A DNA stretch of 32,892 nt, taken from assembly GCA_050486105.1 (NCBI GenBank), contig JBJHCR010000030.1, forward strand, positions 1 to 32,892. The letters are read 5' to 3'. The notes under the pieces were generated by a model, which was not told the origin of the DNA, did no database searches, and worked only from the letters and a program-made list of their open reading frames with translations. This stretch comes from JAEXNA01 sp050486105 (GTDB lineage Bacteria; Vulcanimicrobiota; Xenobia; Xenobiales; JADMJV01). The position numbers and the translations under genes are program-made. Each line of letters opens with the position of its first letter. The stretch's first letter is position 1. Of this stretch, positions 5,703 to 14,893 are shown one piece after another.

Positions 5703-8033
5703 TTAGTCGGTGGGAGGACCCTCTCCAATCATGCGAATCGAGCCCAGATCGTTGACAATCAGCGAATCTCTCGAGGCCACCAGATTGAGCGTGTTGCCCA
5801 CGGCAAGCTGGGATCGCCCAAACACTCCTGCGTTGTCTGGCACCCTGGCAGGCCCCGCCCCCCAAGTGCCCGATAGTTCCACCTCTTCGATCAGGCTACC
5901 GTCCTCGATCAGTATCTGTCTGATAAACGCCCTGGTCGTCGTCCCCGCCCTGGTGCGGTAGTGGATGATCGCCCGCCCGTCCTCGGTGGTGACGATATTG
6001 GATACCATTAAGAGCGTTGGGCTATCGAGGAGAGTGATCTCGTGCCGCCAGAGGTGCTCTAGGGTGGTTGCGGACTTAGCGTAGATCCAGACCCTCTCGC
6101 GCAGCTTGTACTCATCTCCAAGACCAACATCAACCAGGTAACTAGAAGCTCTATTGCTCGGCACGTCTACGCCGTTGACGAGATCTCGTTCTTGATAGGT
6201 GACCTCTCCGCCGGGGAGCGCGTTGAAAATAGCGGTCCAGGACGGCCCGAAAATTAGCGTCTGTTTGTCGTGCGACAGGGCCGCAGAAAAGGGGTTGAAA
6301 AGAGGCGGCTTTTCGAAACCGGCTTGCTTCTCTTCGACGGACTCCCAGGTCCAAGGGTTGCCGGTTAGTAGCGGTTCAGGACGCAGCACCCCAAACAGTC
6401 CCATGGATTTGCGAAAAATTACCTGACGGGTGACATTTCCTGAAATCGACGGCCGGAAATTGCCCAGGAATCCATCGTTGTCTCCGTTTTCTGACACTTC
6501 ATCTTGAAATATTGAACCCCCAGGAATTCGGTGAGTTCGGAACAGGTGCTCTCCGGTTAGCCGCACAGAGGACACCTCGGCACCGGACGACAGGGAAACC
6601 AACAACAAGCGGTCCGTAGAGAGGTCAACGAAGAGCCTGGTGACCGCAGTTGGGGTGAGGAATGTCTCCCCCCCTGAAGTTGCGACGTGATAATCGTCCC
6701 AGCCGACTTCAGAAAAATCTATCGTCCTGGAGGCAACCAGGAGGTTATTTCCGACTACCATGATCGGCGTGTAGCTCGTGACGGAGCTTCCCTCACCCCA
6801 ACCGTCCAAGGTCCAGTTGACAGCCATGGTCTCCGAGTCAAAGCAACGCACGAACGGCGTCGCTATGCCGCCTGGTATCAGGTTACTCCCCGACTGCAAG
6901 AGGGTGTGGCAGCGTGACGTCCAAAACGGCCTTTCGTTAACATCTGCCTGCCAGCACGGGAAAGAGCGGGCATCTATGAAGCTAGACACCACGACCGGAG
7001 TTGACTGAAATCTAGACAGCGGAGTGGGTAGGAGTCCGCTACCTGGGCTAGCATGTGGGGCAGGTGTAGCAGATAGCAGGTCGTCCCAGTTCGAATTACT
7101 GTCAATCAGGGCTGGTATGACCGGGTTCGGAAAATCGAGCAAGCCAGAGTCTTCAAGGTCGCCGCTCTGTGGGCGGAAAGTCTGATAGCCCAGCCGCAGA
7201 GCCTCTCCGTCCTTGAAGTGCATGAGCAAGCCGATATTGGCACCAGAGGTAAAAATCGAGGGCCCCGGTTGCGCCAGTCTATCGTCGATCCAGTCACTGG
7301 ACCAGACGTGCGATAGGTCCCTGTCCAGCTTAATTACTCGAGACCTGCGGGGCGGGTTGGTGTCCGCCCAGGAGGACCTTAGGACGGGGAGACCGCCGAA
7401 CGTTCCTATCCCCCAGGAAAATGTGCCGGACTGATAAACCAGACCATTCTCCCATACGGCAAGGTAAATTGCTGCGTCTGGATAATCGCCCTCGGAGTCC
7501 TCCTCGCCAGGCACGATCATGATGTCCGCCACGCCGCCGCCAACAGAGTAGGTGGCAACCTCTTCACCGTCTTTGTCGATTTTGGCGACGGTGTCAACAT
7601 AATTGGGTGACGAGAACGATCCCTCGACGCAGTAGACAAAATCCCCTAGCACTCGCACCGATCCGCGCTGATGAGTGCCGCTTGCGATCTCCGCGAAGGT
7701 GTCGGCCAGGGCGAGGGCGACGAACTCAGCTTGGCCTGCACGGAGGGAGCTTTGGAGGGTGGTGAGCCAGCCGGGGAGAGTGAGTTCTGGCTCCTCCTCC
7801 TTTCGCCGCCCCCCAGGTATCGGCAAAATAATGGTCATGGGCCCTCGCCGCGTGTCAGGGCAGCGGAAGTGGAACAGGTACTCGAATCCCGGTACCGGTT
7901 GCCCACCCCCGGCGACGACGACGCTATCAGTGTAGATCTGGCCTTCGATCTCCCAAACAGCCCGGCTCCCCACGAAGCCGACAAATCTACCCCAGGCATG
8001 CGGCTCTCGAGGCCTCGGAACGATCAGCCTCAT
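5703..8033 (-). CDS. Large beta-rich tail protein, 776 aa
   Basis: 776 aa, ATG 8033 overlapping the upstream stop as ATGA. I recognise no named family. The N-terminal 110 residues contain a Gly/Pro-rich linker and the basic-acidic GGRRKEEEPEL. From about 120 on, the protein repeats a pattern of short beta strands: GDFVYCVEGS and KIDKDGEEVATYSV, then RVIKLDRDLSHVWSSDW, FVRCFDSETMAVNWTLDGWG, VVGNNLLVASR and LVASRDSLIVND. Strings of the form [value]-D-[residues]-W-x suggest a PQQ/WD-like beta-propeller. It lies among baseplate and fibre genes, so a tail-tip or receptor-contacting role is likely. Confidence 0.65.
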   Translation of the reverse strand: MRLIVPRPREPHAWGRFVGFVGSRAVWEIEGQIYTDSVVVAGGGQPVPGFEYLFHFRCPDTRRGPMTIILPIPGGRRKEEEPELTLPGWLTTLQSSLRAGQAEFVALALADTFAEIASGTHQRGSVRVLGDFVYCVEGSFSSPNYVDTVAKIDKDGEEVATYSVGGGVADIMIVPGEEDSEGDYPDAAIYLAVWENGLVYQSGTFSWGIGTFGGLPVLRSSWADTNPPRRSRVIKLDRDLSHVWSSDWIDDRLAQPGPSIFTSGANIGLLMHFKDGEALRLGYQTFRPQSGDLEDSGLLDFPNPVIPALIDSNSNWDDLLSATPAPHASPGSGLLPTPLSRFQSTPVVVSSFIDARSFPCWQADVNERPFWTSRCHTLLQSGSNLIPGGIATPFVRCFDSETMAVNWTLDGWGEGSSVTSYTPIMVVGNNLLVASRTIDFSEVGWDDYHVATSGGETFLTPTAVTRLFVDLSTDRLLLVSLSSGAEVSSVRLTGEHLFRTHRIPGGSIFQDEVSENGDNDGFLGNFRPSISGNVTRQVIFRKSMGLFGVLRPEPLLTGNPWTWESVEEKQAGFEKPPLFNPFSAALSHDKQTLIFGPSWTAIFNALPGGEVTYQERDLVNGVDVPSNRASSYLVDVGLGDEYKLRERVWIYAKSATTLEHLWRHEITLLDSPTLLMVSNIVTTEDGRAIIHYRTRAGTTTRAFIRQILIEDGSLIEEVELSGTWGAGPARVPDNAGVFGRSQLAVGNTLNLVASRDSLIVNDLGSIRMIGEGPPTD

Positions 8034-8260
8034 GGGCTCTCCGGCTGCGCAGCGTACACTCCACCAGCCGCGATTCCCAGGGTCTGACCATTACCCAATC
8101 GGGCACAGACCAGGGGGGTGTTGGCGGGAGGCGCGGTGAGGGAGTCGGCCTTGGACCACTCGCCACCCCTGATCCAAAACTTGGTTTCGCTCTCCTCCTC
8201 GTACACGTGAGCAGGCTCCCAGGCGCCAGGGCGATTAACAAAAGAGCTTCTCAGATTCAT
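8030..8260 (-). CDS. Small tail protein, 76 aa
   Basis: ATG 8260 overlaps the tail-hub stop as ATGA, so I reject the upstream in-frame start at 8314. The product begins MNLRSSFVNRPGAWEPAHVY and contains ESETKFWIRGGEWSKADSL and GQTLGIAAGGVYAA. No family recognised. Tight overlap on both sides places it in the tail-tip cluster. Confidence 0.6.
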   Translation of the reverse strand: MNLRSSFVNRPGAWEPAHVYEEESETKFWIRGGEWSKADSLTAPPANTPLVCARLGNGQTLGIAAGGVYAAQPESP

Positions 8261-9504
8261 GCGACCTCCGCTTTGATCTCGGTTGTTGGCGCTCCACTGG
8301 TACCGAGAATCCACTTGATCCGCTCAACTCTGCCTGTCTTGCCAAATCGGCTGAACGAGTGGCCGATCCGAATCCCACAGTCTAGCAGGCCGGTGGAAGA
8401 CAGGGTGTGGGTTCCTCTGTTGATTTCGGCAAGCCACTTTGCCCAGGTAGCTGCCGCAAAGCTCTCGCTCGGTACCAGATTTTCCTGGAAGGGGTGAGGC
8501 CAACCCCGTCCGCTGCCGTACTCTTTTGCAAAAGCGGCGTCAATATTGGACGGCAGGGGGTCCGGGAGGACCCCCAAGAGACAGATCCGCACGTCGGTGG
8601 CCAAAGTGGTGTCGTCGATCCTGGCAGGCGCAAGTTCGCCGGTGAATTTAACGGCAGGCCATGATCCAGTGGCCGCGGGCATCGATTGCGTGTCGTCGCC
8701 AAAAAAGTGGATAGAGATTAGGTTGTCGGCAGCGTCCCAGAAGGCGATCCATTTGAAGCCGCCCAAGGATCTCACGTGTAGCGGATTAACGAAAGACAGG
8801 GGTGAGTCCATGTTTACCTCGACTGGTTGCGAGTCGAGATCGTCCTCATCAAAATCGTAGTACTGAATCGGACTAGCCGATCCGGTACCAAGCGCCTTAG
8901 AGACGAAAAGCTTCCCGAACCTGTCCGCCGGATGCCACTCTCGGGAAGAATTGATCGGGGTGAAGTTGTGCGACCCTCCCGCAGAGTAGTTTTCGTCTAT
9001 GAAGGACAGGCTGCCGTTGGTGTTGACGATCAGTTGCTTGCCGTCGACCGCCGCTATCCGCCTGAGAACGGTCCATCCGTCGCCTTGCTTCACGTCCTCT
9101 TTCCAGAGCGGAAAGGTTGGCGACCCGGTGATCGTGACATCGCATGCACTGCCCACAGCCGAGACTATCTGGCTCACCGGACCATCCAGGAAGGTTGGAA
9201 AATTGAGCACACCCGTGCTTAGGCGGTAGCTCGTTTGGTCGATCAGTTGGATCATGGACCAATCGCCCTGGACGCCGTCTCTGAGAGTGCGGACTCTTGA
9301 GATCATGGGGGGGGTGGTCAGGCTATTCCCTCGCCCGTCGTTTAGCGTGACGACACTGGTTTCGAGCTCTCCGAAATCGATGCCGACGTGGAAGGGGAAT
9401 GTTAGAGTCCCCGTCCAGCCTGCGTTGATATCGTTGACGATCTCGACCCGGGGCCTTGGGTAACTCGAGAAAGGGCCGCTGAGGCTCACGGAGGGGTTGG
9501 GCAT
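8257..9504 (-). CDS. Tail hub / baseplate protein
   Basis: 415 aa, ATG 9504 overlapping as TAATG. The middle of the protein (about 110-200) has features of phage tail-hub proteins: ISQIVSAVGSA-type spacing, then WTVLRRIAAVDGKQLIVNTN and GSLSFIDENY, which match the late-control-gene-D/gp27-like pattern of a domain opening the tail tube. The rest is beta-rich. It lies downstream of the tape measure gene, where Dit/Tal-type proteins are expected. The family assignment is inferred from pattern and position. Confidence 0.6.
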   Translation of the reverse strand: MPNPSVSLSGPFSSYPRPRVEIVNDINAGWTGTLTFPFHVGIDFGELETSVVTLNDGRGNSLTTPPMISRVRTLRDGVQGDWSMIQLIDQTSYRLSTGVLNFPTFLDGPVSQIVSAVGSACDVTITGSPTFPLWKEDVKQGDGWTVLRRIAAVDGKQLIVNTNGSLSFIDENYSAGGSHNFTPINSSREWHPADRFGKLFVSKALGTGSASPIQYYDFDEDDLDSQPVEVNMDSPLSFVNPLHVRSLGGFKWIAFWDAADNLISIHFFGDDTQSMPAATGSWPAVKFTGELAPARIDDTTLATDVRICLLGVLPDPLPSNIDAAFAKEYGSGRGWPHPFQENLVPSESFAAATWAKWLAEINRGTHTLSSTGLLDCGIRIGHSFSRFGKTGRVERIKWILGTSGAPTTEIKAEVA

Positions 9505-9851
9505 TATGAGCCGCCGATTTCGGTGATGATCTTGGTGAGCTCAACTTCGACGTCATACCAGGCCGCGCCGTCGGTATAAGAGATCTGGTAGCCAGTAACT
9601 CGACCGGTAAATGCTTCGCCAAACTTTGGCTCTACCGTGTATGTGCCATTTCTTAAGAAATAGGCAGTCCTGACCTCTGTCGCAATAGACTCAGGGGCCC
9701 TGTCCGCCCCGTACCTCCTGATGTCCGGCGGCTCTCTCGTGTCGTATGGAGCTATTCCGCCATAATCGGTTGAGTTGCCCGGAGCCGCGGCCTCGAAAGT
9801 GATTTCCTTGGTTCCGCCCTCGCTGAGCAGGCGCCATTCCCAGTCGGCCAT
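9504..9851 (-). CDS. Tail protein after tape measure
   Basis: 115 aa, ATG 9851 overlapping the tape-measure stop as TAATG. Starts MADWEWRLLSEGGTKEITFE and ends in a beta-rich segment, TGRVTGYQISYTDGAAWYDVEVELT. The position immediately after the tape measure suggests a distal-tail or tail-tip component. No family motif is clear. Confidence 0.6.
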   Translation of the reverse strand: MADWEWRLLSEGGTKEITFEAAAPGNSTDYGGIAPYDTREPPDIRRYGADRAPESIATEVRTAYFLRNGTYTVEPKFGEAFTGRVTGYQISYTDGAAWYDVEVELTKIITEIGGS

Positions 9852-12800
9852 TATGTTAGCCCAACCGCGTGTGGATCATAGTACTCAGTCTTTTTCTGGT
9901 GCCGATTGACTACGGCAAGGATCTGGTCCTCGTCGTTGCCGGCGAGAGTCTTCTTTTGCCCACCCTCAACCAAGAGAGTGGTGTTATTGTTGACGTTGGT
10001 CACCTGGGAGGCGCTACCACTCGTGATCTGGCCTGCTTTTGCGCTGCCGACCCCGACCTGATCCGAAATCCGTTGCCGAATGTCCTCGAATTTTGGCGCC
10101 GAAGGAGGCCTTGGCCGCTCTCTCCGGACTCCGAAGCCTTCTGCGAAATCGGGCAGACTAAAGCCCCCGGAGCTCGAAGAGAGGATTCCCGAGTCCGAAA
10201 ACTGCTGAAATTGGGCCCCAGAACCCCTATTTTGGCTAAAATCGGGACGATTTCGGCCCGAAATCGATGCTCCGACCTGTCCGGTGCTGGTTTGCTGCCG
10301 AGTTGAGCGCTCGAAATCTTGAACCGCAGCCTCCCGAATCACCCGATCGCGCTCAAGTTGGGCCTTGCGATTAGACAGGACCTCATCCTTGTCGGCGTCG
10401 ATAGCAGCCTGTCGCTCCTGCTCGATAGCGTCCAGTTTTACCTGGAGAAGTTCTTTGCGGGAGTCCGCTAGGGCCTGATCCACGTTCTCGCCGGCCTGCT
10501 GCCGCAATTCGAGCACCCGAATCTCCTCTTCCAGAGCTCTTTGTTGCAGAGCGGCGACCTCATTGGCTTGCTTGAGCTTCTCGTCGGTCTGTTGCCGGTT
10601 GAGATCGAGCTTCTGTCTCTCCAGATCGAGCAGATATTGCTCGGCACTGGACTGGTCCACCGTTCCAGATTGAAGCGCCTGCTTCAGGGTGCCAATGGCT
10701 TGAGCGGTCTGGGCGATCCTCTGGGCCGTGGTGCCCCTGGAATCTATGCCGTCGCGCAGTACGGACTGGAGCTGCCGGAACTGATCCACCTTCACGGCGG
10801 CCTCAACCCTGGCAAGCTCCCGTGTCAAGCTGGTCAATTCCCGCTGGAAACGCTTAGCGTCGTCACTGGAAGTGGCGAAGGCCTCTTTGTTAGCGTTTTC
10901 GAAGGCTTTGAGGTTCTGAATGGCCTGCCGAAGCTCTGCGGCCACCTCCGTATTGGTCGCATCAGGGGAGGACTTCGCCTCGGCCAGACTGTCTCGGACC
11001 GCCTCCATCTGCTCCCCGATCAGCTCCCTTGCCACCTCGACTCGCTCTCGAAGGATCTCTTCGTCGATCGAGGCCAGCTCTTTAAGGATCGCCACCTCCT
11101 CGGAGCTTTGTTGCTGCACCAAGGCCAGCTTGGCCTGAACTCGCTCCCGCTCTTGGTCTAGAGAGAGGTCGCCAAGGACTTTTCGGCGCTCTGTGACCAG
11201 ATTATAGGCGTCGATCTCGGCTTTGCGGGCCTTTTCTACCTCGGCCGAGACCTTCTGCTCTATCTGGGCACGTGAATCTAGCAAGCCCAGGTAGGTCTTG
11301 ATGACCTTCTCTTGGTCCTGATCTAGGTTCGGATCGCCAAGCCGGCGCGTCAATTCAAATCTGTCGACAGTACCCAAAGCAACTGTCAGGTTGCGCTCAA
11401 TGTCCGCGATTCGGTCATTCGTGATGCCTAGGGCGTCATTCAGCTGCCCAACACCCTCCAGGCGGCCAGCAAAGCTCAAAAAGTTGGCCAAGGAAGAGGC
11501 TTGGGAGCTCGCATCCTCCAGATGCCTGGGGATCTGGTCCAGGAACTCTATGCTCTGGCGAAAAATGGCGGCAGACTGTCCCAGGCGGGTGAAGTCAAAC
11601 TCCATGCTGACCAGCAGATCTTTGGCCTGAGCGATAGAAACGTTAACTTCTGGCCCAAACGCCTCTTGCAGGACTTTCCTCGAGGCGTCAGGCAACCTAA
11701 AAACGTCGATGGTGCCGTCTTCGCCTCTGCGGCCTGCCGATATCGCCTCGCGGAGCGCTTGCAATCGAGGCCGTAACTCTTCTGCCTCCTTGCGGTTCCT
11801 GGCCAGATCCGCCTCAAGATCCTGCAAGCTCTTCCCTTGAGCCCTCAGGGCGGCCGCAAACTCGACCGCACTCAACCTCTGCAGCGCGGCCGCGGTCTGC
11901 TCGGCCGTGGTGGCCACATCCAAGCCGAAACTGAACTCCTGCCCAGTGAGGTCGCCCATGAAGCCAACCAGATCCCGAAACTCTCGGCTGGCCTGAACAG
12001 AGCGGCGAGCGGCCTCCTCGATGTTGCGGCCAAGTTCTTCGGCAGCACTAGAGAACCTGTTGATCGCGAAGGTCGCGACGCCGGCGGCGGCGGCGGCAGC
12101 CAGGAAGATGGGTGCCACCGGAGATGCGGCGACAGCAGCCATGGCGGCTCTGGCACGCTGTAGGCTACCGACCAACCGCGCGATAAGGGCCGTAGCAAAA
12201 GTGTTTACCGACGCGATCACGACCCCCAGGCGCAAACTCAAGGTCCCGGTGGAAGCAGCGAGGGCCAGCACCCTCGTCTGGGTAGCTGCCAAGAGAGCGG
12301 CAGATCCCCCGAGTGCGACCACTGCTTTTTGCGCTAGCGAGATCGCCTTTGCCACCAGTAAAGCTTTTGCGATCACGCCGGCAAACGGGATAGCAAGACC
12401 GGCTACGACTCCCACGGCGCCGGCGGCGGCCGCGGTCAGGGTCCCAATAACTGCGATCGCACCAGAGAACGGCTCGATGAATTTGGCCAGGGCGTTTGTC
12501 CCGGCCGCAAAGCCTTGTATCAGGGCGGTGAGAGTGGGAAGGAAAGCCTCTCCAATCGTGGCTTTCAGCAACTTCGTGGCGTTCTCGGCGTTGTTCATCG
12601 CCCCGCGATAGGTCTGCCCGAGCAGCTCGATGGAGCCCCCGAGCTCGTCCTGCCCGAACTGCTTCAAAGCCCTGGTTGCAGCCTCGATCTCTGCGGTCGT
12701 TTTGAGCGAGACATTGCCTGTCTCAGACAGCACGGCGCCGTAACGGGCAAGGCGTTCACCCGTGATGCCCGCAGTGTCGCGCAGCGCCTGAAAACCCTGG

Positions 12801-13351
12801 CTACTTCCAGTTAGCGCCTTACTGACGCGCACTCCGAACTCTTCAATATCGCGCCCAGAACTCGCCGCGATATTGGCGACCAGTTCGAGGTTCTGCTTCC
12901 CTCCCACACCAAAAGCCTCAAGCGTTCCTACGACCTCCTCGACACCCTCGATCCCGAAAGGGCCCTTAGCTGTGAATTCGATACCCTCAGCAAAGATCTC
13001 CCGGGCCTTCTCGGCGTCTCCAGTCATGCCCTGAATGCGAGCCTGGAGATCCTGGAATCCGCTGGCGGCGTCAACCGAGCTTTTGCCGATCGAAGCCAGG
13101 CCAACAACGGTGGCGCCAGACATTGCCGCAACTCCTGCGGCAATACCCTGGATCATGCGGACTTTCAGGCCATCATAAGCCTCATAGACCTGCTGGACGG
13201 CGTCCCTGGCAATCTGCCCTGCCTGGTCGGCTATGGTCTGCAGTTCCTCAAGAGAGCCCTCGGTCTCGTCCTTGACCCTTTTGGTGCCCTCCTCGAGATC
13301 TCGAGTCTCCGCGAGGAACCGCATCATCACAGGTATGTTGGTGCTTGCCAT
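9851..13351 (-). CDS. Tail tape measure protein
   Basis: 1166 aa, the longest gene. It sets tail length and is ejected with the DNA. Residues about 95-260 match the tape-measure core (SVDAASGFQDLQARIQGM, GVEEVVGTLEAFGVGGKQNL, LTGSSQGFQALRDTAG). Hydrophobic, possibly membrane-spanning segments lie at about 265-350 (Ala/Val/Leu/Gly-rich) and about 410-430 (FLAAAAAAGVATFAI). Long coiled coils (about 480-1020) are rich in Glu, Gln, Arg and Leu. At about 0.15 nm per residue this predicts a tail near 170 nm. The start is ATG 13351, overlapping the T-frame stop as TGATG. Confidence 0.92.
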   Translation of the reverse strand: MASTNIPVMMRFLAETRDLEEGTKRVKDETEGSLEELQTIADQAGQIARDAVQQVYEAYDGLKVRMIQGIAAGVAAMSGATVVGLASIGKSSVDAASGFQDLQARIQGMTGDAEKAREIFAEGIEFTAKGPFGIEGVEEVVGTLEAFGVGGKQNLELVANIAASSGRDIEEFGVRVSKALTGSSQGFQALRDTAGITGERLARYGAVLSETGNVSLKTTAEIEAATRALKQFGQDELGGSIELLGQTYRGAMNNAENATKLLKATIGEAFLPTLTALIQGFAAGTNALAKFIEPFSGAIAVIGTLTAAAAGAVGVVAGLAIPFAGVIAKALLVAKAISLAQKAVVALGGSAALLAATQTRVLALAASTGTLSLRLGVVIASVNTFATALIARLVGSLQRARAAMAAVAASPVAPIFLAAAAAAGVATFAINRFSSAAEELGRNIEEAARRSVQASREFRDLVGFMGDLTGQEFSFGLDVATTAEQTAAALQRLSAVEFAAALRAQGKSLQDLEADLARNRKEAEELRPRLQALREAISAGRRGEDGTIDVFRLPDASRKVLQEAFGPEVNVSIAQAKDLLVSMEFDFTRLGQSAAIFRQSIEFLDQIPRHLEDASSQASSLANFLSFAGRLEGVGQLNDALGITNDRIADIERNLTVALGTVDRFELTRRLGDPNLDQDQEKVIKTYLGLLDSRAQIEQKVSAEVEKARKAEIDAYNLVTERRKVLGDLSLDQERERVQAKLALVQQQSSEEVAILKELASIDEEILRERVEVARELIGEQMEAVRDSLAEAKSSPDATNTEVAAELRQAIQNLKAFENANKEAFATSSDDAKRFQRELTSLTRELARVEAAVKVDQFRQLQSVLRDGIDSRGTTAQRIAQTAQAIGTLKQALQSGTVDQSSAEQYLLDLERQKLDLNRQQTDEKLKQANEVAALQQRALEEEIRVLELRQQAGENVDQALADSRKELLQVKLDAIEQERQAAIDADKDEVLSNRKAQLERDRVIREAAVQDFERSTRQQTSTGQVGASISGRNRPDFSQNRGSGAQFQQFSDSGILSSSSGGFSLPDFAEGFGVRRERPRPPSAPKFEDIRQRISDQVGVGSAKAGQITSGSASQVTNVNNNTTLLVEGGQKKTLAGNDEDQILAVVNRHQKKTEYYDPHAVGLT

Positions 13352-13707
13352 CAGATCTTCGTTTGGGATGTGCGAACGAGGCCGGCGGCCTCGAGTTTGC
13401 GAAATTGCTCAACGCGGGCCTTGCGTTGCTCCAGTGCGGATGAGAATCTCGAGCTTCGCTCGGACTTATTCAGGAACACATCGTCCCAGTTCGGCTCTTT
13501 GTCGGTGGTGGCCCGATCTCGCCACCATCCAATGGTGGCCATCTCATAAGCGATAAGGGTCTGCCGGTGAGAATAGCGCCTGGGCACCTCCTCAGGCGGC
13601 ATCCCGTATCGCGAGGCTATTCGGTCGTCAACGGACTGCCAGGCTCTGCGCTCTTTGCTGTCGGACTGGCGACGCTCACCATCGCGCCGTTCAGACGATC
13701 CAGCCTT
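13351..13707 (-). CDS. Tail assembly chaperone T extension (frameshift product)
   Basis: The -1 frame is open without a stop from the slippery site at 13707-13713 to the stop at 13351. It encodes 118 residues, including KAGSSERRDGERRQSDSKER, then VDDRIASRYGMPPEEVPRRY and LIAYEMATIGWWRDRA. A -1 shift fuses it to the first 134 residues of the G protein, giving about 252 aa. This is the same logic as lambda gpG/gpGT, where GT recruits the tail tube protein to the tape measure. The internal ATG 13602 has no ribosome binding site, supporting expression by frameshift only. Confidence 0.8.
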   Translation of the reverse strand, partial: KAGSSERRDGERRQSDSKERRAWQSVDDRIASRYGMPPEEVPRRYSHRQTLIAYEMATIGWWRDRATTDKEPNWDDVFLNKSERSSRFSSALEQRKARVEQFRKLEAAGLVRTSQTKI

Positions 13708-14108
13708 TTTTTTAGCTCATCCGTTCCATCTAACTCTTCTTGTTTGACGATAAGGTTGAGCACTTTTCGGCCATTAAGACCCAGCCGGATCTCTTTCAGG
13801 GTGGGCACAGGAAGCCCATCCAAAGGATCTCGCAGGATCTGGACGATCAAGGGGGCGAGATGCTCCCAGTGAAGGTTTGCCACCCGCTTGACAGCCTCAA
13901 TGGTGCTCAGTCCTGGCTCAGCCAAGCCCTTAGCCCTTTCGTGCAGCTCCAGGTCAGCTTTTTCGTGCAGGTCGTACCAGTGATCGAGCTCAGATCGAGA
14001 CTGCTCTCGCAAACGGAACAGGCGGGACTGAGAACCCTCCGGCAGATGGAAGGTAAGCGGGACGTCCTCGGTGAGGTCGTCAAGTTGAGTTTTGTCTAGC
14101 TTCGGCAT
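13617..14108 (-). CDS. Tail assembly chaperone G
   Basis: 163 aa, ATG 14108, starting 1 base after the tail tube gene. Mostly helical and charged (RLREQSRSELDHWYDLHEKA; HLAPLIVQILRDPLDGLPVP). It lies between the tail tube and tape measure genes, the fixed location of the G/GT chaperones, and carries a slippery A-run near its 3' end with an open -1 frame beyond. Identification rests on synteny and the frameshift architecture; sequence similarity in this family is low. Confidence 0.78.
   Translation of the reverse strand: MPKLDKTQLDDLTEDVPLTFHLPEGSQSRLFRLREQSRSELDHWYDLHEKADLELHERAKGLAEPGLSTIEAVKRVANLHWEHLAPLIVQILRDPLDGLPVPTLKEIRLGLNGRKVLNLIVKQEELDGTDELKKRLDRLNGAMVSVASPTAKSAEPGSPLTTE
13707..13713 (-). 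other. Programmed -1 frameshift site A AAA AAA
   Basis: The coding strand reads CTA AAA AAA AGG: an eight-A run (13706-13713) in which the heptamer A AAA AAA sits exactly in the X XXY YYZ register. A -1 shift moves G-frame ribosomes into the T frame, which stays open for 118 codons. I did not identify a downstream pseudoknot by eye. Confidence 0.8.
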
Positions 14109-14109
14109 A

Positions 14110-14874
14110 TTAGGCCGCCACTGGGTAGGTTATCCGGATTCGGCCAAAAGGCTCGGTCGGATGGTTAGCTCTGTCATCCTGGGCTTCCAAGGATATAGGA
14201 ATGTGCCACCAATTATTAGCGGCAGCCTTCAAACTAAAAGTGCCTGAAGCGATAGCCTTCCAGATCCACACTTCGATTTTCTGGAGGTCTGGACCAATGT
14301 GCTCGAAATAGAACTTTCTGTTTTTGATGACGGTGGTGACTCCTAGCGGGATGTCGTGGCCCGCCAACCGATCGTAACCGTAGTCAAGAGTGACTTGTCC
14401 GTTAAGCGGGATGTCGCCGCTTGGATTGCGATAGAGTTTGCCAACCTGAGCATCTAAGAGGTAGTCCGCTCCGCGATCGTAAGGATCAGAGCCATCGGTA
14501 ACCACTACATCGTCGTACGAGCCCGGCATACCAGGCTGATCCAAATATAGCACCTGTATGTCCTGGCCGTTAGGGGTGACAAACGACCTCTGTTGGCCGC
14601 TGATGACCTGCGCGCCGGCGGAGAACGCTTCTTCCACCATATTGAAAGCGCCTAGAGCGATATTGGGGCCGGTGATCTCCGAAATCTTGAAGTTCGCCTT
14701 GAACCCGAACTCGATAGGCGCAACCTTCACCAAACCTTTGGGAATGCCCCAGGTGAATCTTGCAAGCTCGGAATTCCACTCGAAGTCGAAATCATCCTCG
14801 GTATACCCGACCTCCACGTCGTCGACCTCGCATTTGGACGCCGCGCCAATCGTTAAATTCTGTTCATTCTTCAT
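14110..14874 (-). CDS. Major tail (tube) protein
   Basis: 254 aa, ATG 14874 with GAGG seven bases upstream. Beta-rich throughout, with NLTIGAASKCEVDDVEVGYT, VAPIEFGFKANFKISEITG and AFNMVEEAFSAGAQVISGQQ, a layout seen in phage tail tube proteins (early strands, membership loop, helix, then beta barrel). IRITYP at the C-terminus fits a final strand. It is preceded by the tail terminator and followed by the chaperones, the standard siphovirus order. No sheath gene accompanies it, so the tail is non-contractile. Confidence 0.75.
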   Translation of the reverse strand: MKNEQNLTIGAASKCEVDDVEVGYTEDDFDFEWNSELARFTWGIPKGLVKVAPIEFGFKANFKISEITGPNIALGAFNMVEEAFSAGAQVISGQQRSFVTPNGQDIQVLYLDQPGMPGSYDDVVVTDGSDPYDRGADYLLDAQVGKLYRNPSGDIPLNGQVTLDYGYDRLAGHDIPLGVTTVIKNRKFYFEHIGPDLQKIEVWIWKAIASGTFSLKAAANNWWHIPISLEAQDDRANHPTEPFGRIRITYPVAA

Positions 14875-14893
14875 GATGTCACCTCGCTCATTT

